From assembly GCA_011799875.1 (NCBI GenBank), contig CM022301.1, positions 209,767,888-209,831,887 on the forward strand: 64,000 bases of DNA. The letters are read 5' to 3'. Position numbers and translations under genes: made by a program. The notes below the pieces were generated by a model. That model saw nothing but the letters and a program-made list of their open reading frames with translations, was not told where the DNA came from and did not search any database. The DNA is from Thinopyrum elongatum (lineage: Eukaryota; Streptophyta; Magnoliopsida; Poales; Poaceae). Of the stretch, positions 11,242 to 22,661 are shown one piece after another (positions within the stretch are counted from its first letter, which is position 1; each line of letters starts with the position of its first letter).

Positions 11242-13747
11242 GCATCCCCAAGCTTAATTCCAACTCGTCCTCGAGTAGGTAAATGATAAAAACAAAAAAA
11301 TTGATGTGGAATGCTGCCTAACATGTTCATCACATATTCTTTTCTTTTGTAGCATAGACATTTGGACTTTTAGATGGTTCAAAGCAATAGTCTATATTTG
11401 ACATGATAACTTCAATACTCAAGCATATCAATAACAACCATGTGTTTCAAAATATCAACACTAAAGAAAGTTATCCCTAGCCCATCATGCTCAATCATTG
11501 ATCCATTCATGAAACACACTCGAATATTAGCTACATCCAATGCACAAGTATGATCATAGTGCTCCCTAGTTGGTGTTTTATAAGAGAAGATGGAGACTCA
11601 AATAAAAATAAAAATTGCATAAAGTAAATATATAGGCCCTTCGCTGAGGGAAGTAGGGATTTGTAGAGGTGCCAGAGCTCAAAGCGTAAATTGAGAGATA
11701 AATTTTTTTGAGAGGCATTCTTTTCCCGTCAATGAAAATGACCGAGTAATTCCCAACACTTTCCATGCTAGATATATCATAGGCAGTTCCAAACATAAAA
11801 TAAAGTTTATTCCTTTTTCCACCATACTTTCACACTCCACGGCTAGCCGTATCCATGGGTACCGTCCATACCAACACTTTTCAAGGAATTTATTATTTGA
11901 CAACATAAAGTAAATTTCTTTTTCATTTCGAGACTGGGCATCCCTATTACCACCATACTCTCGTGCAATGACAAGTGAATAAACACTCATCTTGAGAATA
12001 ACACATCTAGCATGGAAAATATTGGCCATCCCCTGCCGTTTCATGAGCGGTACGGGCACATAAAAAGGAAATTCATTTTGAAAAATTAGAGTTGGCACAT
12101 ACAAATTTTCTTAGAACGGCACGGAAATACCGCATATAGGTAGGTATGGTGGACTCATATGGCAAAGCTGGTTTAAAGAGTTTGGATGCACAAGTAGTAT
12201 TTCTACTTAGTACAAGTGGAGGCTAGCAAAAAGATTGAGAAGCAACCAACCAAGAAACAAAAATTCACATAAGCGAGCATTGAGCATAACTAACACCGAA
12301 TAATGCACCACAAGTAGGATGTAATATCATTGCATAACTATTGACTTTCGTGCTTGCATAGGGAATCACAAACCTTAACACCAATATTCTTACTAAAGCA
12401 TAATTACTCACCAACATGACCCATATATTACTATCATCATATCTCAAAACTATTACAAAGAATCAAGTTTATTTTGTCCAATGATCTTCATGAAAGTTTT
12501 TATTATATTCCTCTTGAATATCTATCACTTTGGGACTGGTTTCATATGTTGCAATTGCTTTTGACAAGCTCAAATAAATTTAAGTGAAGAACATGAGCAT
12601 AAAAATTACATCTCTCAAAATAATATAAGTGAAGCATGAGAGGATTTCTTCAAAAATTTACTAACTCTCAAATTAATCTAAGTGAAGTATGAGAGCATTT
12701 CTTCAAAAATTTACTAAAGCACACCGTGCTAAAAAAGATATAAGTGAAGCACTAGAGCAATTCCATAGCTCAAAAAATTTAAGTGAAGCATACAGAGCAA
12801 TTCTAACAAATCATAGCATAATTTTGGCTCTCTCAAATAGGTGTGTCCAGCAAGGATACTTGTGACAAACTAAAAATCAAAACAAGCAAAGACTCATATA
12901 ATACAAGATGCTCCAAGCAAAACTCATGATATGTGATGAATAAAAATATAGCTCCAAGTAAAATACCGATGGTCGTTAGAAGAAAGAGGGGATGCCTTCC
13001 GGGGCATCCCAAGGCATCCCCAATCTTAGTTACTTGGTTATCATTGAATATTAACTCAGGGTGCCATGGGGCATCCCCAAGCTTAGGCTCTTGACACTCC
13101 TTATTCCTTCATCCATCGTGATCTCACCTAAAACTTGAAAACTTCAATCACACAAAACATAACAAAACCTTCATGAGATCCGTTAGTATAAGAAAATCAA
13201 TCTTTACTTTAAGTACTGTTGCAAACCCATTAAACTTTTGTTATTGCATTATATCTACTGTATTCTAACTTTTCCATGGCTTATACCCCCCGATACAATC
13301 CATAGATTCATCAAAATAAGCACACAATGCAAAGAAAACAGAATCTGTCAAAAACAGAATAGTCTGTAAAGATGCAAATTGTTCTCATACTTATGTAACT
13401 CCAAAAATTCTGACAAATTAGTAAAACAGAGGCAATATGTAGATAAATCTTGTGTAAAAAATGCATAATTTTTCATCGCTTCTGTGAATTTAAACAATTC
13501 TTTTACTGCAAGGAAAAGTTTCTGTTTTTCAACATGATCAAATCAACTATCACCAAAGCTATCCCAAAGGCTTAACTTGGCACAAACACTAATTAAAACA
13601 TAAAAAACATAATCATAACAGAGGCATAATTTTGCAAACACTCAAGAACAGAAATAAAAAGGTAAAAATAAATTTTATTCATTGGGTTGCCTCCCAACAA
13701 GCGCTATCGTTTTATGCCCCTAGCTAGGCATAATATTTTATTGATGC
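11242..13747 (-). other. Element B non-coding internal region
   Basis: 2.5 kb of AT-rich DNA without a supported gene. It opens with the PPT (11242-11256). Between 12560 and 12830 a phrase like AAATTTAAGTGAAGCATGAG recurs about five times as a degenerate short repeat. PPT-like copies occur near 13003-13081. Sequence close to 12900-13700 is diverged but alignable to A's internal region around 7640-8400. Confidence 0.55.
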
Positions 13748-14581
13748 TCACATAAAAGATAGTAATTGAAACACAAAGAGAGCATCATGAAAAACATATT
13801 TAAGTCTAACATACTTCCTATGCATAGGCATTTCATAAGCAAAAAAATTATCAAAACAAGCAAAAACTAGCATATGCAAGGAAGAAGAAAGAAACAATAA
13901 CAACCTCAACATAACGAGAGGTAAATTAGTAGCATGAAAATTTCTATCACCATATTTACCTCTCTCGTAATAATTACATGTTGGATCACATTCAAATTCA
14001 ACAATATAGCTATCACATAAAATATTCTCTTCATGATCCACATGCATGCAAAGTTGACACTCATCCAAAATAGTGGGATTATCATCAAATAAAGTCATGA
14101 CCTCTCCAAGCCCACTTTTATCAAAAATTTCATAAGATTGATCATTCTCCAAAGTTGTGGGGTCATTATTACCTAGAGTTGGCACTCTTCCAAACCCACT
14201 TTCAATATTATTGCAAACACTATTATCAATATCATATTCATCATGAGGCTTAAATAAATTTTCAAGATCATAAGAAGAATCACCCCAATCATGATCATTG
14301 CAATAAGTAGTGGACATAGAAAAATTAGCATCCCCAAGCTTGGGGTTTTGCATATTATTAGCACAATTGAAATTAATAGAATTTATAGTAAAATCATTGC
14401 AATCATGCTTTTCATTCAAGGAGCTATCATGAATCACTTCATAAATTTCTTCATCACAATTTTTAGATTCACGAATCTCAAGCAAAACTTCATAAAGATA
14501 ATCTAGTGCACTCAACTCACTAGCAATTGGTTCATCATGATTGGATATTTTAAAAAGATTAGCAAGTGGATGGGGATCCAT
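13748..14581 (-). CDS. Element B orphan ORF (277 aa), homologue of A's ORF
   Basis: Uninterrupted frame that begins 239 nt after B's 5' LTR. Shared with A's ORF in order: SGFGRVPTLGNNDPTTLE, KSGLGEVMTLF, a TIL[D/E]E motif, CDSYIVEF, a Leu-rich hydrophobic segment (about residues 222-245) and MPMHRKYVRLK near the C-terminus, ending in FQLLSFM as in A. The N-terminal half is acidic. A PPT-like AAGCTTGGGGATGC lies inside the coding sequence (about 14330), as it does in A's ORF (about 9220). A and B have different LTRs and PBS variants, so the ORF is a shared module rather than a recent copy. Function unknown. Confidence 0.7.
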   Translation of the reverse strand: MDPHPLANLFKISNHDEPIASELSALDYLYEVLLEIRESKNCDEEIYEVIHDSSLNEKHDCNDFTINSINFNCANNMQNPKLGDANFSMSTTYCNDHDWGDSSYDLENLFKPHDEYDIDNSVCNNIESGFGRVPTLGNNDPTTLENDQSYEIFDKSGLGEVMTLFDDNPTILDECQLCMHVDHEENILCDSYIVEFECDPTCNYYERGKYGDRNFHATNLPLVMLRLLLFLSSSLHMLVFACFDNFFAYEMPMHRKYVRLKYVFHDALFVFQLLSFM

Positions 14582-14791
14582 ATCAATGGATTTTTAGCAA
14601 GCGAAGATGCAAGCATATAGGAGGCACATGGCAACACAAGCAAACAAAAGATCAAGCAAGAAAAAGGCAAACGAAAAGAAGGTAAATATTTGTGAAGTGG
14701 GGGCGATGAAAACGAGAGGCAAATGGCAAATAATGTAAATTGCAAGGTGATGAGATTTGTGATTAGGAACCTGATAGATGTTGATGATGTC

Positions 14792-14809
14792 TCCCTGGCA
14801 GCGACGCCA
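14792..14809 (-). other. Element B primer binding site
   Basis: The minus strand reads TGGCGTCGCTGCCAGGGA, a diverged relative of A's PBS, 11 bases inside the 5' LTR. Confidence 0.7.
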
Positions 14810-14820
14810 GAAATTCCTTT

Positions 14821-16394
14821 TGATGCGGCTTGAAACTGCATCGGTATTTCCCCAAAGAGGAAGGAATGATGCAGTACAACTACGGTAGGTATTTCCCTCA
14901 GTTATGAAACCAAGGTATCAATCCAGTAGGAGAACCAAGCAACACTATGTAAACGGTACCTGCACAAAAAGAATAAATCCTCGAAACCCAACGCGTAAGA
15001 GGGGTTGTCAATCCCTCCTCGGTAAAAAGATAGATTGTTTTGTATGTGTTTGGATAAATAGATCTGAATAAAAAGCGAAAGAAAAGATGAAAATAAAAAG
15101 TGCAGCAAAGCATTTTTGGTTTTTGGAATAATAGATCTGAAAACAAATGCGATGAAAAATAGATCGGAAATCAATATGATAAAAGATAGACTCGGGGGCC
15201 ATAGATTTCACTAGTGGCTTCTCTCGAGAAAATAGCATACAGTGGGTAAACAAATTACTGTTTGGCAATTGATAGAAGATCGAATAATTATGATGATATC
15301 CAAGGCAATGATCAATATATAGGCATCACGTCCAAGATTACTAGACCGACTCCTGCCTGCATCTACTACTATTCTCCACACATCGACCGCTATCCAGCAT
15401 GCATCTAGTGTATTAAGTTCATGGAGAAACGGAGTAATGCAATAAGAACGATGACATGATGTAGTAAAGATCTATTCATGTAGGAATAGACCCCATCTTG
15501 TTATTGTTAATAGCACTGATACATGCGTGCCTCACTGCCCCTTCTGCCACTGGGAGAGGACACCGCAAGATCGAACCCATCACAAAGCACCTCTTCCCAT
15601 GGCAAGAAAAATCGATCTAGTTGGCCTAACTAAATCAAAGATTCGAAGAAGAAATACAAGGCTATAAATAATCATGCACATAAGAGATCAAATAAAACTC
15701 AAATAATATTCATGGATATAGATATGATCATAAACTCAAAGTTCATCGGATCCCAACAAACACACCGCAAAAAGGTTTACATCAAATAGATCTCCTAGGG
15801 ACCATTGTATTGAGAAGCAAAAAAGAGAGAACAAGCCATCTAGCTACTGCCTACGGACCCTTAGGTCTATGGTGGACTACTCACGCATCATCGAAGAGGC
15901 ACCAATGAGGATGATGAACCCCTCCGTGATGGTGTTAGATTGGATCTCGTGGTTCTAGAAATTGCGGCGGCTGGAATTGTGTTTCGTCGACTCCCCTAGG
16001 GTTTCTAGAATATTTGGGAATTTATAGGGCGAAGAGGTGGTGCAGGGGACCTCTGTGGGCCCCAAGATACATCAGGGCGCGCCTGGGCTCCTGGGCGGGC
16101 CCTGGTGTATCTTGGGCCCCATGTGCCTCCTCCCAAGTGCTTTCTTGATCCCCAAGGTGTCTTCTGGTCCAAAAAAAATCTCCATAAAGTTTTGCTGTGT
16201 TTGGACTCCATTTGGTACTGATATTCTATGAAGTAAAAACAAGCAAAAAACAGCAACTGGCACTGGGCACTATGTCAATAGGTTAGTCCCAAAAAATGAT
16301 ATGAAGTTGCTATAAAATGATTGTAAAACATCCAAGATTGATAATATAACAGCATGGAACAAGCAAAAATTATAGATGCGTTGGAGACGTATCA
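14821..16394 (-). repeat. Element B 5' LTR (complete)
   Basis: 1574 bp, minus strand from TGATACGTCTCC (16394) to AGCCGCATCA (14821), the terminal sequence typical of WHAM/Sabrina-like LTRs. A TATA-like element (minus TATAAATT) lies at 16019-16026. Its right end abuts C's 5' LTR at 16395. Confidence 0.85.
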
Positions 16395-17117
16395 GGCTCC
16401 GGGATTGCTTTCTCGCAGGATGTCAAGAAAGGATCTCTGGGCATTAATAATACAACCTGGTTGCTTAATAATATGCTATTCTGTATTCTTCTAAATGTTG
16501 CAAGATGCTTGAAGATCCTAGTCTTCGATAGGCTAGGCTTTCCCCTCTATTCTAGCATTCTGCAGTTTAGTCCATAGATATAGCCCCATTCCTTTGATAC
16601 TGATGCATACTTAGCATAGATCTGATGTAAGTCTTGCGAGTACTTCGGATGAGTACTCACGGTTGCTTTGCTACCTCTTTTCCCCCTACACCCGTTTGCT
16701 GCGATCAGATGACGGCTGTGATCAGATGACGGATCCCAGGAGCCAGATGCCACTGCCGATGACTAGTATTACCCCGAGGGTGCCTACTACTACATGGAGA
16801 CTGCCAACGACCAGGAGTAGTTAGGAGGCTCTCATGCAGGAGGCCTTGCTTTTTTGGTCATCGTTGATGTTTCTGCTAGCCTTCTTAAGGCAAACTTGTT
16901 TAACTTATGCCTGTACTCAGATATTGTTGCTTCCGCTGACTCGTTTGTATTCGAGCTTCTGTATTCAAGCCCTAGAGGCCCCTGGCTTGTAATATGAAGC
17001 TTGTATGACTTTAATTTGTGTCTAGAGTTGTGTTGTGATATCTTCCCATGAGTCCCTGGTCAATATCGTACACATTTGCGTGTATGATTTGTGTACAATT
17101 GAATAGGGGGCATCACA
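16395..17117 (+). repeat. Element C 5' LTR, 3' portion
   Basis: Aligns with 36889-37579 of the 3' LTR. In the last ~135 bp the two differ at about a dozen sites, so C is old. The LTR ends CATCACA (17117) directly before the PBS. It contains exon C of the LTR reading frame (16726-16820). Confidence 0.85.
16726..16820 (+). pseudogene. LTR exon C copy in C's 5' LTR, one in-frame stop
   Basis: After an acceptor-like GTGATCAG, the frame encodes DDGSQEPDATADD, then TAG where the 3' LTR copy has a Tyr codon, then YYPEGAYYYMETANDQE and the normal stop. An 18 bp duplication (GATCAGATGACGG...) precedes it. See 37202-37296 for the intact copy. Confidence 0.45.
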
Positions 17118-17120
17118 AGT

Positions 17121-17132
17121 TGGTATCAGAGC
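17121..17132 (+). other. Element C primer binding site (initiator tRNA-Met type)
   Basis: TGGTATCAGAGC, three bases after the LTR end. This is the standard plant retrotransposon PBS complementary to the 3' end of initiator tRNA-Met. Confidence 0.9.
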
Positions 17133-17740
17133 CGACTGCCAGTAGGTGGCCCCCTTTCCAACTCCTTGGTCGAAGTTGAGTCTAGTCTTTGGAAAACGTT
17201 TACTAACATTGTTGTGTGGCTTACGGGCCCACATCACAAATGGGTGGTATTAGTATCTTTTATTCCTCATCTTTACTCTGGGACTTTGATTCTCTTCTAT
17301 TCGGGTTAAATGATTTTGCTAACTCTAACATTAGGATCTCGTGATCACATCCACCCGGAGATTTGTAATATGCCTTTCTTGAATTGGGAGCCAGGATCTG
17401 CTTCACAGTGTTGACGGACCGCAGGATACTTTTATCCAGGGCACCGTGCGTCGTCCCTTGCAGATTCCTTGCTCCAGCAGTTTTTTCCGATGTTGATGTA
17501 GCTATGTCTTGTTGTTGTACCTCTCCATCGCATGCCAGCGTGTTGTCTAGTTGTGTAGCTACGTGTGTTTCTGAACCCATGTTGCCCATTTGTATCCAGC
17601 TCTGCGCATGGATATGTATGTTTTCATTGACTACTATGAAGTATCTATCTCACTTCTTTCTTTGTGCATGTTACCTCATGAATGATTCCTTGTCTTTGCA
17701 ATTGCTCAATGCTAAACTACCCCTGTTGCATTTAAGTAGT

Positions 17741-18736
17741 ATGGTTAGACCCACTGGTCGTGGCCGTGGTGCCAACAATCCACCACCGCCCGAATTCATG
17801 GCCGGAATGATACAATAGTTTGAGCTGAATCACCAATTCATGGTAGGTGTCATGGCTCAGTTTCCGCGCCCCGATATGAATCAGCATCCAGTCCCAGTTA
17901 CTCTGCAAGATTTCATGCGCCTCAACCCTACCATCTACCGCAGCTCAATCCAGCCCCTCGATGCTGATGACTGGCTCCGTGACATCACCTATGAGATGGA
18001 GTCTACTGACGTTGCCCCTGCCAGCTATGTCACCTCCGCGTCCTTATTCCTCAAGGGCCCTGCTGCTCAATGGTGGGACAGCCACAGGCGTACTCAACCA
18101 GCTGGAATGATCATCACTTGGCCAGAGTTCCAAGTTGCCTTCCGTGCCCACTTCATTCCTCATGGAATCATGGACAGGAAGAAGCGCGAGTTTCGCAACC
18201 TCACCCAGGGCAACAACATTGTGGATGCATATCAGCGGGAGTTTCTTGACTTGTCCCGTTATGCTAAAGAAGACATTGCTACTGATGCTCGTAGGCAAGA
18301 AAAGTTTCGTGACGGACTTCACCCTGATATCAAGCTTGTGCTACTTGTGCATGACTTTGATGACTTGGCCACCTTGGTGAACAAGGCCATTCAGGTTGAA
18401 ACTGGTCTACAGGAACATCAGGGATCACTCAGGTGCAACCGTGACGCTGGCTTATCTTCGAGCTCGCCCTCGCAGAAGCGTCGGATATGGATTCCCAACA
18501 GTATGTACCATCCAACTGCACCTGCTCCTAGACTGTCTTATGTTACACCACGTCTGCCTCCTCCATCATCGAGGCAGCCTCTTCGAAATGTACCACCCCA
18601 AGATCCTACTCCCAATCCCAATGATGGTATGTGCTTCAAGTGTGGCCGTCCAGGTCACCGTGCCAGGGACTGCTATCAGAATCAGAACCAGCTGGCTCTG
18701 CCTTCTAATGTTCGTGGTGGGTACTCTCCTTGTTAA
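17741..18736 (+). pseudogene. gag: Element C gag (capsid-nucleocapsid), disrupted
   Basis: Structural protein that would package the RNA and assemble cytoplasmic particles. The start at 17741 begins MVRPTGRGRG, usual for this lineage. An in-frame TAG at 17816-17818 stops it after 25 codons, then the same frame continues. Visible parts: capsid core with PLDADDWLRDI, LKGPAAQWWDS and FRAHFIPHG (retrotransposon gag domain), and a CCHC zinc knuckle [14 protein letters not shown] near 18630-18675. Around 18715-18735 the frame is lost; protease continues in another frame after what looks like a small deletion of the gag-protease linker. In intact relatives gag and pol form one frame. Confidence 0.85.
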
Positions 18737-20631
18737 TTCAGTACCAGCATCTGTTTTATTTGATTCAAGAGCATCGCATTCATTCATGTTAGAAGCTTTT
18801 GCATATGCACACGGCATTAAATACAAAGAGATGAACACTCCGGTAGTGGTACACACCCCCGAAGGCCAATGTCAAACCTCCATGGTTAGCCCCAATGTCA
18901 CCATTGAAATCGAAGGGTTGGAATTTCACGCCTCCCCCATTATTCTGAAATCTTCCAGTATTGACCTCATTCTGGGAATGGATTGGTTGAAAGCACATAC
19001 TGCTTCTATCGTTTGCGCCACCATAACCGTCCATCTCCTACACCCTTCGGATGAGATAGTAAGCTACAATGCTCGCCTGGTTCAAAATGCCGAAGCCCGA
19101 CTTTATGCCTTGAATGCATTGAATGCATCACCTCTTAAGGGCATTGAAAACATTCCCGTCGTTCGTGACTTCCAAGATGTCTTCCCAGAAGAACTCCCAG
19201 GGATACCTCCTACTCGGGCTGTCGAATTCGTCATCGACTTGAAACCCGGCACCACTCTTATCGCCAAACGACCCTACAAGATGCGGCCTCATGAACTCCT
19301 TGAACTTAAGGAGGAAATCAACAAATCTCTTCGTAGTGGTTTCATTCATCCTAGTTCCTCTGCTTGGGGAGCACCTTCTCTCTTTGTCAAGAAGAAGGAT
19401 GGAACAAATTATTTGGTCCAAGACTATCAGCCTATCAACCAAGCTACAATTCAGAACAAGTATCCCCTTCCTCAGATCAACGATCTTTATGATCAACTTG
19501 CTGGTTCCTCTATGTTCTCTAAACTCGACTTGAGGTTGGGTTACCACCAGATCCGGGTGCGTGAAGAGAATATTCCAAAGACCGCATTCGTGACTCGGTA
19601 TGGTTCATACGAGTACACCGTCATGTCATTCGGTTTAACCAATGCTCCAGCGACATCCTCTCGTCTGATGAACTATATATTCATGGAATACCTCGACAAG
19701 TTTGTCGTGCTTTATCTGGATGATATCCTTTTATATTCCAAGAACAAAGAAGAACATGTTGAACATCTTCGTCTTGTTTTGGAAAAGCTTCGAGAGCATC
19801 AACTTTATGCCAAGTATTCCAAGTGTGAATTCTGGCTACCCAAAATAACCTACCTTGGTCATGTGATCTCCAAGGATGGTATTGCCGTCAACCCAAAGCG
19901 AGTTCAGGCTATTCTTGATTGTACTCCTGCGAAGAACGTCAAACAAGTCAGAAGCTTCTCGGACTCGCCAGCTATTGCCGTCGTTTCGTCGAGAACTTCT
20001 CCAAGATCGCCAAGCCCCTGACTAACCTTCTTAATAAAGGCATTAAGTTTGATTGGACAGAAAAGTGTCACGAAAGTTTCCAGGCACTCAAAGACAAGCT
20101 AACTTCTGCCCCAGTGCTTGCTCCTCTAGATACCAAAAAGGATTTCATCATTTACTGCGATGCTTCATGTCAAGGATTAGGCTGTGTCCTAATGCAAGAG
20201 CGCAGGGTGATTGCCTATGCCTCTCATCAGTTGCACCCTCACGAAGAGAACTACCCAGTTCATGACCTCGACCTTGCTGCAGTCATATATGCACAGAAAC
20301 AGTGGTGACATTACCTTCTCGGTAATCATTGCGAGATCTTCACCGACCACCAAAGTCTAAAGTATCTGTTTACTCAGCCAGATTTGAGCCTTCGTCAGCA
20401 AAGATGGATGGAGACCGTAGCAGATTTTGACTTGGGTATTTCCTATACCCCAGGTAAGGCTAATGTAATGGCTGATGCATTTAGCCGCAAGTCATATTGC
20501 AACCACCTCACGGTTCATAAAGTTCAGCCCCTTCTTCATGAAGAATTCAGAAAGCTGAACCTCCATATTCTTCCTCCGGGTGCTCTCGCTCCCCCTCCTA
20601 AGGAATTTACAAAGATGAACCTCCGTATTGT
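18715..20631 (+). pseudogene. pol: Element C pol, part 1: protease, RT, RNase H
   Basis: Aspartic protease, reverse transcriptase and RNase H of a Gypsy polyprotein. The protease motif is FDSRASHSF, with Arg where the catalytic motif needs Gly (D-S/T-G), so it is probably inactive. RT shows [39 protein letters not shown] (usually SGYHQI), [10 protein letters not shown] and the catalytic [11 protein letters not shown] frameshift near 19960 precedes [19 protein letters not shown]. The RNase H has [11 protein letters not shown] and [14 protein letters not shown] (usually ...DLELAAV). A TGA at 20306-20308 replaces the expected Arg codon (CGA) before [17 protein letters not shown]. The frame is then cut by element D at 20631 just after MNLRIV. 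Confidence 0.85.
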
Positions 20632-21575
20632 TGTCGGGGTACACAGACAGGGGTGTATGTTTCCCCCTGACTTGTGCATGGACAGGCACATCTCCGGCGC
20701 GGCAACAGCGAGGCGAGCTCCACCAAGCTTCACCAAGGCCAAGCAGGAGAGATAGCTCTTTGAGGAATCAAAGGGCGGATCAAGAAGACCAAGACAAGCC
20801 AAAACAGCGAGATATCACCAAGGGAAAAGCCTCCCTTGCCGGGCAGGCGAGCCTGGTCAGGTCGAGGCCACCCCAAGAGCATGTCCCAAGACCTCCCCGG
20901 CAAGGGTTGCCGGGACGCTGGCGGACTGCTATCCCGCCAGGGCTCCATCGCTCCACCTCACAGTGACGCAAGTCGCCTATCAGTGCGGTGTCGAGCCCCC
21001 AAGTGAATAAGTGGCAGTAATTCAGCACGTGGCAGCCATTTCTGATGAATATCACCCCTAAATGACACCCGTCCAGAGGCGTGTCACGCAGGCAGGCGAG
21101 AAGGTGGTTGAAAGGCATGGCAAGGCTTGCCGGGCTGCATCCATGACGTGACACTAAGCGGTGCATTTAATGCACCTTGTCATGTGTGCAGAGTTAGGTA
21201 TGATAGCATTGTGGCTATCTAATCACTGGATAATGACTGTTTTGCCACTGTCGTAACCCCTTGACCTATAAAAGGAGGGCCGAGGCAACCTTAGAAAGGA
21301 TTCGGACCCTTGTACACTCATACGCACGTAGCTGCTCTCCCCGAGGAGACCTTGTCGGGCCTGAGTACTGCGCGTTCGTCATGGTCTTCCACTCAATCCA
21401 CCAAAGCAGGAGTAGGGTTTTACGCCTCGTGGCGGCCCGAACCTGGGTAAAAACCACCCGCGTCACCATTGCCGTGTTGTTCTATGACCTCCGCTCTTTG
21501 TGCAACGCGCCCTTCCCCCTTGTCGAACCACAAAGGGGCCAATGGACCCATAGGTGATCGTGTCGAGCCACGACA
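20632..21575 (+). repeat. Element D 5' LTR
   Basis: 944 bp from TGTCGGGGTACACAGAC to GAGCCACGACA. TATA box TATAAAAGG is at 21267-21275. Confidence 0.9.
21267..21275 (+). promoter_or_regulatory. TATA box of element D LTR
   Basis: CCTATAAAAGGAGG, consensus TATA box about 300 bp before the LTR end. The 3' LTR copy is at 27604-27612. Confidence 0.7.
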
Positions 21576-21579
21576 TTTT

Positions 21580-21597
21580 TGGCGCGCCAGGTAGGGG
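21580..21597 (+). other. Element D primer binding site
   Basis: TGGCGCGCCAGGTAGGGG, four bases after the LTR end, the position and form expected for Retand-like elements. I do not assign the tRNA. Confidence 0.65.
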
Positions 21598-22661
21598 GAG
21601 GCGCGTGCACGAACCCGAGGCCGAGATCGACGCGTTAATCTTCATCACCGTCGCCTCCATCGGTGACATCATCATCCACGATGTCGCTCCTTTGTTCGTC
21701 CTGCCCAACCTCAATCACCCGTCTCTGCTGCGGCCGCAAGCGGCAGCGGAGGCGAGGGATGGCGATGATGCGGTGACCCTGAGCGGCTCGGGCAGCATGG
21801 CCACCGTACAGGCCCCGCTCGAGAAAAAGGACGAAGGGGTAAGGTGCATGGTTTCGCCCCTCCACCACTTTCACTTGTCGACGATCGAGCCACACTAGGT
21901 TTTTAGCATCATCAACGTCGATAAGCCCGCGCGAAACTCGGTCCAGCATTTACCCTGCTAAGGGAAAATCCTAAGTAGAACACCGGTGCAATTCCGTTGA
22001 TTGACGCCCCGGCAAGCATGCTCCGGCAAGGCCGTCCGCTCTAGCGCAACCTTTGTGCCCACTGCCGTAAGATCGTTGAAAGTGTAAAGGGGAGGAGAGC
22101 GAAACCGGCCCTGCCTAGCGCCGAGCATTATTGACCGCAAAAGGTTTGTGGTCCCCTCCGGCCCTTACCGGGGGTCCATAAATATCTCGTGGAGTGTCAT
22201 CCCCTCCCGGGACATACGAATGTGATGAACAACCGCAACCAGGAAGGGAGGGAGGCATGAATGAAAAGCTAAGTCGACGTGCTCATTAGCTCTTTCTCCA
22301 GAATTTGCATTTGCTTATCCCTCGGATTTGTCTGCGCCCTCGCTCCGTTTCGAGCCTGCTCATAGAACGGCTGGCTGCATCAAAGACTCCTAAGGGAAAA
22401 ACCTGTCAGGGCATGTCTTTGCCAGCTGAATGCTAAGGACCCATTCCTCGCAGCAATCACGGCAGCATGCTACCGGTGGGCAACCAAAGCACATAAGAAG
22501 AAACTAGCCATACGAAAATTCATGAATAAAACGCGAGAGGGATAGCATGCATTCAAAATTAGTTAAAAACACAAGTTCGGCAAAAAAACACGAAACATGA
22601 ATAATGTTCTGTTATAGTTCAATGCGGCCAGGCGAATGGTTCAGGGCCGTGCTTGGCGGCC
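21598..22661 (+). other. Element D leader region, no supported gene
   Basis: After the PBS there is about 1 kb of leader. A plus-strand open frame crosses the LTR/PBS junction (21554-21898) and may be a remnant of the gag start, but no domain is visible. The rest (21900-22661) holds nothing I can support. Confidence 0.4.

Larger units (their letters stand above)
3495..16394 (-). mobile_element. Element B: non-autonomous Gypsy LTR retrotransposon (WHAM/Sabrina-like)
   Basis: A minus-strand element. The complete 5' LTR is at 14821-16394, the PBS at 14792-14809 and the internal region at 11242-14820. The 3' LTR survives as 3495-3663 plus 10916-11241, split by element A and truncated at its outer end by C'. 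LTR ends are TGATACGTCTCC...AGCCGCATCA. The only long frame is an orphan ORF (13748-14581); no gag, protease, RT, RNase H or integrase is visible, so movement would need proteins in trans. It sits inside the 5' LTR of element C; the right junction is 16394/16395 and the left junction is outside the window. The family name is from memory of Triticeae repeats. Confidence 0.8.

Noticed and set aside
17121..17132. Possible tRNA gene signal
   Set aside because: Only the 12 bases complementary to an initiator tRNA-Met 3' end are present, at the exact PBS position; there is no cloverleaf.
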